A stretch of 64,000 nucleotides of DNA from Symsagittifera roscoffensis (lineage: Eukaryota; Xenacoelomorpha; Acoela; Convolutidae): assembly GCF_963678635.1 (NCBI RefSeq), contig NC_087070.1, positions 38,080,600 to 38,144,599 of the forward strand. Reading direction: 5' to 3'. Positions 58,301 to 64,000 of this stretch are shown here, in pieces. The stretch's first letter is position 1; every line of letters begins with the position of its first letter. Made by a program: the position numbers and the translations under genes. The notes beneath the pieces are model-generated. The model searched no databases. It had not been told where the DNA came from and was given only the letters and a program-made list of their open reading frames with translations.

Positions 58301-59639
58301 ATTAAACAAAAAAAAGAAATAGTTTGACGAAAACAAAACTTTTCATCGGCAAATGATCAAAGCTATGATTTTGCTTCAAACATTACGCGGCAAAACTGTG
58401 CACTGGATAGGCGAACATCTTTGTGTCCATATGTTTCTTGATTCTAGCCACAAATCTTTTAATATGTTAAAATTTTGTCGGAACAATCAAAGGAATTGAA
58501 AGAACAAAAGAAGGACAAAGGGAGCGTCATTGTTGCAGAATCCGCTTACAATTCACAAAATACACAGTTTGGCCTCGTAATGAAAAGGGTTTCATTGGAA
58601 GCAAAATCAGCAGTTAAATTTAGCTTAAAAGCAAGGTTCGGATTAATATTTGAAAGATTTTAATTGGAATCAATTTGTCTCCGAATTTCTAAGCCTTCTG
58701 GGATGACAGTATCTGGGATGTTTTTTTTCTGACTGGTTCTGACTTTTTTTTGACGCGTCGACACAATTTTTATCAGTCCGATTTTTATCAGGCTCAACTC
58801 AAACATCGAATCTGAACGCGTCAAATGACTTCCACTGAGACCTCGTCATTTTTTCTTCCTAGTAATTTTTTGTTTCTGTTTGCTGAGGAAAATTTGGAAA
58901 CATCTTTTTGAAATTCATTCAAGCAGTTTTTTCAGAAGTTGACATAAAATATGTCTGGTAAATTTTCAATTTTAATGATCCAATAAAAATTTCACAGCAC
59001 GGCCTTAACTCAGACACAGATTTTAAGTGATGGGAAAACTGGGAAAAATTGAGAGCTGGAAAAATTAAAAGCGCAAGTGGGCTGATTCGAGTTGCGAGCT
59101 TGCCAGTTCCGATTTTTATGAAATCAACTCGCGCGGAAGAAAGTTCACAACTGTCGCTTGTTTGCAATTTTGTTCAGTAACACAAAATTATCGCCTCTTC
59201 CTAGCATAATTGAAAAATCGTATTTTATCTGTAATTTGTTAAGGAGAAGCTGGAAGATACGAAACGAGATCTGGAACAAAAATTGAGTGAAAACGAAGCT
59301 CTGAGTTCGGAGATCGAAGAGGCTCAGAAACATCAACGAGATCTGAAAGACGAAATACGAGCCATGGAGCTCAAGTTAGAGTTACGTAATCAAGCTAAAG
59401 AACACGCGTTCAAAGTACTTAATAAGTTTCTCAAAGACGCGTTTAATTTGGTTGTCTCGGAAAAAGATGACCTTGAAAAGATTGCGAGTCGTCTGTCGGA
59501 AATCATGAACAGATTGCACAAGAGAATTCGTTCACTGCAGAATGAAGTTCGCGATGCGAGAAATGAGTCGAATTACCGAATGAACACAGTTTATGCTCAG
59601 CTTGAAAGGGATCTCATTGTCATTTATCTCTCCATTTGA
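43295..59639 (+). CDS. Coiled-coil protein gene, five exons, about 281 aa
   Basis: Exons 43295-43393 (phase 0 end), 44197-44290 (0 to 1), 49072-49235 (1 to 0), 56349-56441 (0 to 0) and 59244-59639 with stop. Every junction is phase-compatible and GT-AG. The protein starts MSGLVRCFSLSREEFSSLQE and continues with heptad-rich sequence (LQEENNHYKVKLDRLE, HLQAELGALRGLV, KLELLKQELSSLQNVVQ, RIDHLEMQLHTSQ, EKLEDTKRDLEQKLSENEAL), ending VYAQLERDLIVIYLSI. It is a long parallel coiled coil, probably a structural or scaffolding protein. No globular domain or signal peptide is visible and no family is recognised. A poly(A) signal is at 59739. An optional exon exists at 48015. Introns carry many MITEs. Confidence 0.7.
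43394..44196 (+). other. Intron 1 of the coiled-coil gene
   Basis: Contains G-runs near 43437 and 43518-43541 and a MITE at about 43850-44108. Confidence 0.5.
43850..44108 (+). mobile_element. hAT-like MITE copy
   Basis: Shares AAAAATCGCGTTTTTTTGG, ATTAGTATATATTGGCGCC and GGGGTCGAATCC with the full element at 60551 and ends CCCCTAAATTCGCTCCTG, a decayed terminal repeat. Confidence 0.6.
44197..44290 (+). CDS. Coiled-coil gene exon 2
   Basis: 94 nt; acceptor TTGTTTGTTCAG, donor TCAG|GTAGTT, phase 0 to 1. Encodes VCNSHLQAELGALRGLVDSE and then DDATKLIIQQS. More G+C-rich than flanking DNA. Confidence 0.75.
44305..44495. repeat. Foldback repeat, CATCCTCCCCCC type
   Basis: CCAAGTTAGCATCCTCCAAT is followed by its near reverse complement ending ...GAGGATGTTAACTTGG. 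Contains CTGATTGGCTGATAATTCG, matching the block shared with the 25.9 and 47.6 kb copies. Confidence 0.5.
44713..44925 (+). repeat. Repeat with CCGGGTTGACC end
   Basis: Begins CCCGGGTTGACCAAAATGCT and is built of AATTGTATGAC-like blocks. The 46925-47209 copy ends in the inverse GGTCAACCCGG, giving an inverted-end MITE-like family; a further copy starts near 55066. Confidence 0.5.
45541..46250 (+). repeat. ~170-bp tandem satellite, four to five units
   Basis: Units begin AGCTATAAACAGAT at about 45541 and 45711, with diverged starts near 45885 and 46047 and a partial at the end. Each contains GGAGCGAGCC about 60 nt in and AAACTCTG near its end. Confidence 0.7.
46925..47209 (-). repeat. Repeat with CCGGGTTGACC end, inverse copy
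   Basis: Ends GGTCAACCCGG; internal AATTGTATGA blocks as in 44713-44925. Confidence 0.5.
47625..47965. repeat. Foldback repeat, AATCTCC type
   Basis: Contains CTTAACAATCTCCTCCCCCT and its reverse-complement partner about 15 nt later, plus the TTCTGATTGGTCGGAAATTC block. Confidence 0.5.
48015..48103 (+). CDS. Optional/alternative exon of the coiled-coil gene
   Basis: Acceptor TCAATTTTTTCAG. Joined in phase 1 to exon 2 it reads DFHNLRDDESSAQVITD and then RVVTDHDNRKLI-stop. It is either an alternative last exon (no AATAAA seen nearby) or a 51-nt phase 1/1 cassette using the weak donor GATC|GTGTTG, which would restore the frame into the 49072 exon. Confidence 0.45.
48825..49026. mobile_element. 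202-bp MITE with 20-bp terminal inverted repeats, copy 1
   Basis: Left end CATTACGAGGCCAAACTGTG; right end is its reverse complement with one mismatch. Same length and layout as 58381-58582. Flanked by T-runs, so the target duplication (perhaps TTT) is unclear. It lies in the intron, 45 nt before exon 3. Confidence 0.75.
49072..49235 (+). CDS. Coiled-coil gene exon 3
   Basis: 164 nt; acceptor CTCGTGTGTAG, donor CAG|GTGGGA, phase 1 to 0. Encodes E-LVFGKYHRCIQDLELMVSS and onward to SSLQNVVQ. High G+C for the region. Confidence 0.75.
50582..50628. repeat. 20-bp stem-loop
   Basis: TTTGTCCACAGGATCTTCAC and its reverse complement with one mismatch, 7-nt loop. Confidence 0.6.
51235..51345 (+). mobile_element. 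Possible Tc1/mariner transposase relic
   Basis: A short frame reads INCGKRKVKNVPGKEFTPEC, similar in pattern to the (V)WR.PGE.F.P.C stretch of Tc1/mariner transposases. Too short to be sure; no terminal repeats found. Confidence 0.2.
51640..52090 (+). repeat. Dispersed repeat R1, copy
   Basis: Starts TTGTTCCGGTTTTCGAAGAA and ends AGCAGTCGGCACTTTCAGG with ATACGAGCAACCTTG. Confidence 0.45.
53340..53760 (+). repeat. Dispersed repeat R1, copy
   Basis: Starts TTGTTCCGACCTTCGAAAAA, retains TTATGGGTGTTTGAAAAT, ends near AATACGAGCAGTGTTGTT. A further degenerate copy begins at about 53820. Confidence 0.45.
55741..55884. repeat. Perfect palindrome, 65-bp arms around a poly-G loop
   Basis: Arms 55741-55805 and 55820-55884 are exact reverse complements, separated by 13 G and one C. 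The outer parts contain AAGTTGTATGACTATAATTT. Confidence 0.85.
55885..56239 (-). mobile_element. hAT-like MITE copy, minus orientation
   Basis: Reads GATATCCATTTTTGGCTGAC, GGCGCCTTTGGTGCCAATAT, GAAGCGCGCGCCG and ends CGCCCCTCCCTCGAGAAAAT, the reverse of the left end of the element at 60551. Confidence 0.6.
56349..56441 (+). CDS. Coiled-coil gene exon 4
   Basis: 93 nt, phase 0/0; acceptor TTTATGTTGTAG, donor CAG|GTAAAA. Encodes EITQCVDTDERERVLCHE and RIDHLEMQLHTSQ. It can be skipped without frame loss and starts only about 110 nt after a MITE. Confidence 0.65.
57170..57625 (+). repeat. Dispersed repeat R1, copy
   Basis: Starts GTACCAACTTTCGAAGAAAC, keeps TTCTGGGGAGTTGAAAATTG and CATGTTCTGGACTAAATTAT, and ends GGTGCAGTCGGAACATTC plus TTCGAGCAGTCTTGTTT; close to copy 1 at 500-998. 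Confidence 0.5.
57960..58240 (+). mobile_element. hAT-like MITE, degraded copy
   Basis: Left end GGGTCGGATCTATGATTTTT, internal AAATGCGTTTTTTTTTGGCG and GGGGTCGAATCCCCG. Confidence 0.5.
58381..58582. mobile_element. 202-bp MITE with terminal inverted repeats, copy 2
   Basis: CATTACGCGG...CCTCGTAATG, exactly the same length as 48825-49026 and alignable throughout. Flanked by A-runs. Confidence 0.75.
59244..59639 (+). CDS. Coiled-coil gene terminal exon
   Basis: 396 nt including stop; acceptor AATTTGTTAAG, phase 0. 131 residues, heptad-rich throughout, with LHKRIRSLQNEVRDARNESN near the end. No phase-2 donor of good quality is visible, so splicing onward to the 60.1 kb frame is unproven. Confidence 0.7.
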   Translation, partial: EKLEDTKRDLEQKLSENEALSSEIEEAQKHQRDLKDEIRAMELKLELRNQAKEHAFKVLNKFLKDAFNLVVSEKDDLEKIASRLSEIMNRLHKRIRSLQNEVRDARNESNYRMNTVYAQLERDLIVIYLSI

Positions 59640-59738
59640 AATAGAAGAAATATCGATGGTTTAAAAAAAAAACTTTCTTTTTTGCCTTCCCCTTTATATC
59701 CGCGACTGACGCTGATGATCACTTATATCATAGATGAT

Positions 59739-59744
59739 AATAAA
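59739..59744 (+). terminator. Poly(A) signal AATAAA for the coiled-coil gene
   Basis: About 100 nt after the stop at 59637-59639. Confidence 0.5.
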
Positions 59745-60106
59745 GTAATTTTGTTAAGGTAGTGAAGATTCTTGTTTTCTGGTAGATTTTATTTGCATCT
59801 GTCATATTTATTTATAATGCAGGAAAAACCTCCTTATCAACTAAGATTCATTTTGTTACACCATATTTAATACTAGATTTACTATTTGGTAGTCCCTGAA
59901 AAAAGCGAAAAGTGGGTCCCGAAATTTTTGATAAATTTCTAAGGACAAAATTTAACGAAAGCTCACATTGTTTTGGACGGTTTTAAGCACTAAAAAAGGT
60001 CTTCGGGGACCCCCCCAGCTAGTTTTAAGGAATCCAATTGTCATACTACGGCAGGATAATTTAAAAATAAGATCCCTTAAACAGTGTCTCATGTTCGCTG
60101 TTCACG

Positions 60107-60328
60107 ATGCAAAAAGAACTGAACACTTCAGTTGATTACGAAGACGTCGAGCTATCTCTCAAACTAGAAGACGTGATCAACCAAGTCAAGAACATAATGC
60201 GCAATCTAGTTCCCATGACCGAGGAACGAGAGGTCACTTATGAAGAGAACGCTTTGGTTAATGCACTGCCAGGACTCATTCTGCTGATGGGACTATTGTG
60301 CGCGCTCTTCAAAAACTTCGCATTTTAA
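60107..60328 (+). CDS. 73-codon frame, predicted tail-anchored protein
   Basis: ATG frame with helical, charged N-terminal part (YEDVELSLKLEDVINQVKNI) and a C-terminal hydrophobic segment ALPGLILLMGLLCALF followed by KNFAF-stop, the layout of a tail-anchored membrane protein. It lies about 470 nt beyond the coiled-coil gene's stop. It may be an alternative last exon of that gene: an acceptor-like CACTTCAG at 60131 would accept exon 2's phase 1 in frame. It may also be a separate small gene. No nearby AATAAA seen. Confidence 0.45.
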   Translation: MQKELNTSVDYEDVELSLKLEDVINQVKNIMRNLVPMTEEREVTYEENALVNALPGLILLMGLLCALFKNFAF

Positions 60329-60550
60329 ACCGATTTGTACGATTGTCGGATGTTTACAATTTTTTCCGTATTTTTTTATCCTTTTTGCAGTAATTTCAAT
60401 GGTGCACTAAGATTGATCAATTCTTAAATTACTGGTCTCAAAACTACTGTTCTTTGATTTTTCTTTATACTCTTACCTTACCACAAAATTACAGCTAGGC
60501 AGACTAGACTTTACAAGAAAAACATTTCACCAAATTTTTTTAACCGAAAG

Positions 60551-60982
60551 CAGGGGCGGATCTAGGATTTTCTCGAGGGGGGGGGGGCGGATTTTCAAAA
60601 AAAAATTCGAAAATTTTGACGACCTTTTTTTTTTTAGGTCGACCAAATTGATTTTTCGAGCTCTCCCAAAGCAGTGTTTTCCCCTTATTTTGGCAAAATT
60701 TTCTGCGCCGCACGCAAATTTTTGAAAAAACAGTCAAAAAAGCCGTTTTTGGGCACTTTTTGATAAATTTTGACAAAAAAATCGCGTTTTTTTTGGCGCG
60801 CGCTCCCCCTCAAAGTTAGTATATATTGGCGCCAAAGGCGCCTTTAGAAAAATTTTAGGGTCGGTCGGGCAAAAATGGATTTCTGAAAAAGTATCAAAGG
60901 GGGGACCCTTTGGGTCGGTAGGGGGTCGAATCCCTGAGGGGGGGCGTTCGCCCCCCCCGCCCTTCCCCTAAATCCGCCCCTG
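60551..60982 (+). mobile_element. Complete hAT-like MITE, 432 bp
   Basis: Terminal inverted repeats CAGGGGCGGATCTAGG and (reverse) CAGGGGCGGATTTAGG, with the 8-bp target duplication ACCGAAAG at 60543-60550 and 60983-60990. An 8-bp duplication with CAGGGG-type ends is the hAT superfamily signature. No transposase; long G/C runs inside each end. At least four older relatives are in this window. Confidence 0.85.
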
Positions 60983-61324
60983 ACCGAAAGGTGACGTTTA
61001 ATGACAAACAGAAGCACCTCTTTGCGTGATAACCAAACTAGCTCTACTATTTATAGACTAAAGCATAGATCTAGCATACAATTTTTATTCTGAGTTTTGC
61101 TTCTTCAGTGATGGCAGCCATTTGTTTCTTCACTACTGTTCGATAAAAGTTACTGTTCGATGAAATTTACTGTTCGATGAAATGGGAAGTTGTGGCTTTT
61201 ATCCAAAATTTCCATTAGATTTGAATAACTTTTGGTCTAAATATTTTTCATAATTTCTTGAATTGCATATCGGATATTATAAACTTCGAATACATAACAG
61301 GACTGCTCGTATCAGGTCAAAACT

Positions 61325-61627
61325 ATGCCCAACAGAACAATACCCATTCTTAGAACATTTTCTCATCTCACAACCAGAGCGCTTTTTAGACGAGTACTAA
61401 AAACTATCATTGACAATAAATTGAGCTACAACATATCGGACAAAGAAGCAGAGTTGGAAAAATCCAGAAAATTTGAAGATGCCTCCCACTATCTTGTGGA
61501 CCAACCAACTGAACACGTCAATCCAGCTCCAGATCGACTCATCAACCGCTTCAAGGGTGAACATGACGACATTGTTAATGATTTCAACAAGATGATATGT
61601 GACAACAGAAGAAGAACAGTTCCTTAG
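61325..61627 (+). CDS. Unidentified 100-codon open frame
   Basis: ATG frame MPNRTIPILRTFSHLTTRAL, continuing with DRLINRFKGEHDDIVNDFNK and ending RRRTVP-stop. Base composition is more balanced than the surroundings, and the C-terminal half looks helical and charged. The upstream ACTGCTCGTATCAGG resembles the end motif of repeat R1, and a SINE lies 90 nt downstream, so it may belong to an unknown mobile element. A weaker 62-codon frame at 62282-62470 shares the composition. Confidence 0.3.
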   Translation: MPNRTIPILRTFSHLTTRALFRRVLKTIIDNKLSYNISDKEAELEKSRKFEDASHYLVDQPTEHVNPAPDRLINRFKGEHDDIVNDFNKMICDNRRRTVP

Positions 61628-61715
61628 CAACAGACCACGATTGTCAACCACGGTCAGCGTCGGATCACTCGACTGCAGAAACGGTACCCCAGTGCAAACA
61701 TCAATAGTAAACTTA

Positions 61716-61970
61716 GGGGAGCGGCGATGAAGTGGTTACGTCTCCGCCTCTCAATCGAAAGGTCGGATGTACGAGGCCCACCATGATCCGTGCACGTTAC
61801 TTGAGGGTGAAGCAACATTAACCAGCCCAGAAAAACAACCAAAAAATTTGCATGTAGTTCTTAAACAGGGGCACAACGGCGGTTCGCGGTGATGAGCTGT
61901 ACAGCTCTTCTGTTGGTCCTTTCCCCCGTGGATAAATGGTCTTAATCTGAACTAGGACGACAAAGCAGAT
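61716..61970 (+). mobile_element. tRNA-derived SINE
   Basis: Head has a box A-like GATGAAGTGGTTACG, then CCGCCTCTCAATCGAAAGGT and a decayed box B (GGATGTACGAGGCC for GGGTTCGAGCCC), the usual order in tRNA-type SINEs. The unrelated body continues through CATGATCCGTGCACGTTACT and GTGGATAAATGGTCTTAATC. Ends are approximate. Confidence 0.55.
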
Positions 61971-62607
61971 CAACGGAAATCATTATCAACGACTTTGTTA
62001 GACAACTCCATCCAGTTTCAAGTGGCCATCAACTCGCGAAATTGACTGTACATATAAGTTTTAACGTTCATCAGCAGTATGCTTGAAATATTTTGAACCC
62101 TTGAACCCAGAGACAACTTGAACTTAACTATCTACGTTCAAATTGATGTCAGCATACTAAAACAACGGCAGCTTCAAGGGACACAAAACATCACCAGCCA
62201 AGGCAATTGCCAGCACAATCTCATTGATTTCAACGAATGAATCATACAATTTGAATCATAGAAAGTCATGGACTACTACCCATGCAGCAGCATCTTATGA
62301 CGCAGGATTCTTGTGATCACCAGCAAGACCACTCAAGACATCGATCTTCGAACGTAATCATCAAACACAATAATCAAACAATGAACAGTCTAGTACATGA
62401 AGGACCCATCGATCACAACATTTATCAGGAAATTGAATGCCAGTACCCGACCCCCGTGCCCCTTAGATGAGCATTTTGTCTGCGCCTACCAACGACAGAT
62501 GCTCTACAGCAGATATCAATATCATCTAACGAAAAATACTTGACAGAGTAGCCATTCGCGAGCATAAAAGAAAACAGAAGAATAAAAAAACATAAGAAGC
62601 CGAAAAA

Positions 62608-62709
62608 ATGGAAACTGTTGAAAAAAAACTAGTTCTACCAAAAATTGATATTTTGTATGCTTTGATAGAAGTTAATTCCAGGATAACATGCCAGGAGTTT
62701 GAAAAATAA
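62608..62709 (+). CDS. Unidentified 33-codon frame before the tandem repeat
   Basis: METVEKKLVLPKIDILYALI then EVNSRITCQEFEK-stop. Beyond the stop the same frame stays open through EEEIKPETFEQTQVEQNET, which resembles the repeat-encoded KPTIFEQTPVKPK. It could be a gene remnant from which the tandem repeat grew. Confidence 0.2.
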   Translation: METVEKKLVLPKIDILYALIEVNSRITCQEFEK

Positions 62710-62824
62710 ATAAATAAGCAACGGAAACAAACTTACGAAGAGGAAATAAAGCCGGAAACTTTTGAGCAGACACAAGTTGAGCAGAACGAAACATGATTTT
62801 TAAAAAATTCTTACCAGTTTTAGA

Positions 62825-63300
62825 TCTCAAAAATTAGTGATGTGGCAACTAAGCCGACAATCTTTGAGCAGACACCTGTTAAGCCGAAAAACAAATTGAT
62901 TTTAAATTTTTTTTAAAAGATTGAAGTCCACCTCCTTGAAGCTACAAAGAACAGCACTTGCACTTGCATTGAAATTTGTTTACGAGACAAAAAAGATTTG
63001 CGATAGGGCAACTAAGCCGACGAAAATTTAGCAGAATAATGGAAATCCAAAAATTAAAAAAAAAAGTTTAAGTTTTGAGTCTCAAAAATTAGTAATGTGG
63101 TAACTAAGCCGACAATCTTTGAGCAGGCGCCTGTTAAGCCGAAAACAAATTTTTAAAAAAAATTTAAAAAGATTGAAGTACACTTCCTTGAAGCTACAAA
63201 GAACAGCACTTGCACTTGCATTGAAAATTGCTTAATGGATAAAAAATGTGTGATGTGGCAACTAAGCCGACAAAAACTTAGCAGAATAACGGAAGTCCAA
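62825..63300 (+). repeat. Tandem 255-bp repeat, two units
   Basis: TCTCAAAAATTAGT at 62825 and 63080 starts two similar units of about 225 nt plus spacer. Each contains AACTAAGCCGAC twice, and a coding-like stretch reading KPTIFEQ(T/A)PVKP after a TTTTAG or TTTGAG acceptor-like string and before GTTAAG. A partial earlier unit is at 62745-62795. Confidence 0.65.
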
Positions 63301-63355
63301 CAATTCAGTTTTAACCGATTTTTTTTTCAATTGCAGAAAAATTTTAAAAAAAACA

Positions 63356-63436
63356 AGGTCCCGCCGAGAGTCGAACCCAGACCTTAGCGTACAAAAGCAA
63401 CAACTTTAACCCTAAGCCAAGTGGTTATGAACTTGA
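63356..63436 (-). tRNA. tRNA-like sequence (pseudogene or SINE head)
   Basis: Minus strand has box A TGGCTTAGGGTT and a near-perfect box B GGTTCGACTC with pairing T-stem (CTGGG/CTCGG), spaced as in a tRNA. The anticodon stem pairs poorly and the acceptor stem does not close, so it is not a functional tRNA. The loop triplet would be TTT. Confidence 0.4.
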
Positions 63437-63439
63437 AGG

Positions 63440-64000
63440 TTATGAAGGTTCAAATAAAAAGCAAATGGAAGAAAATTTAAAACGTGTAAAAAAGTTGTTT
63501 ACTGGAAAAAGTCGAGTTCCCGATTTCGATACAGTTGCTTTCGCAAAAGTAATAATACCAAATCTTGTCGATCAGGATATCTGCCCTCGAAACAACGCAA
63601 TATATGTTCATTGTGTCATAAAAATAGGTTGAAACCGTTTAATCGAAAAATGAACTATAATAAAAACTTAGAAAAATCAGGCTTGGTAAAACGACAAGTT
63701 AAAAGCTTTCAAAAAAGTAAAAAGTTTCAACATCAAAATAAGCTTAAAGTTTGACAAAAAACCGAAAAAACAACACCAAATAATTAGAATTTCACTTGAA
63801 AGAACAAGAAGTGAAACACGGAAACTAAGTTGAAAACCACAAACCCGAAAAAAGTCAAACTTTTTTTCAAGAAAAATTTTTTGAAACAAACTTACACCGG
63901 TAAAGGACTACGAATATTTACTACCCAAATGAAAGTAGATTTATTCGAATTTTCAAGAAATTGAGTATGTTTGAAAGTGAGCATGTCTGAAATTTACTAT
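63440..64000. other. No gene recognised
   Basis: AT-rich end of the window; nothing supportable. Confidence 0.4.

Larger units (their letters stand above)
56442..59243 (+). other. Intron 4 of the coiled-coil gene
   Basis: Contains an R1 copy (57170-57625), a degraded MITE (57960-58240) and the second 202-bp MITE (58381-58582); no exon recognised. Confidence 0.45.

Overview
The window reads as nuclear DNA of an invertebrate animal. It is strongly A+T-rich and has short coding exons with clean GT-AG boundaries separated by long introns, AATAAA poly(A) signals, dispersed miniature DNA transposons, tRNA- and 5S-related repeats, and two Ty3/gypsy-type LTR retrotransposons. I cannot place the phylum. 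No bacterial-style gene organisation is present. All calls come from reading the sequence; nothing was searched.

Region 1 (about 1-25.8 kb, + strand) is a microexon gene. Ten tiny exons of 27-39 nt, all multiples of three and all phase 0/0, are followed by a 133-nt exon and a terminal exon with stop and poly(A) signal. Six of the microexons encode variants of one decapeptide-like module (for example SGGLLKYFKR, TGGLLHFMKR, SGGLLNYFKR), and most end in a dibasic pair exactly at the splice donor. Two flanking microexons end in Gly-Lys-Arg. This looks like a modular multi-peptide precursor in which each exon is one removable peptide. It is the most interesting feature of the window. Its 5' end, and any signal peptide, probably lie upstream of the window. 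Its last intron holds a young Ty3/gypsy element (18008-25188).

Region 2 (25.8-35 kb) is repeat-rich. It contains a probable three-exon gene for a 137-residue secreted protein (29347-30136), whose two introns are both phase 1, and two weaker coding-like stretches near 32.2-33.0 kb.

Region 3 (35072-42098) is a second, older Ty3/gypsy element related to the first; its LTRs differ by roughly 3%. A minus-strand 5S-rRNA-like relic follows at 42.8 kb.

Region 4 (43.3-59.7 kb, + strand) is a coiled-coil protein gene. It has five phase-compatible exons, one optional or alternative exon, and introns full of MITEs, foldbacks and a ~170-bp satellite. A separate short tail-anchored reading frame lies at 60.1 kb.

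Region 5 (60.5-64 kb) holds a complete hAT-like MITE with an 8-bp target duplication, an unrecognised 100-codon frame, a tRNA-type SINE, a tandem 255-bp repeat with coding-like content and a minus-strand tRNA-like sequence.
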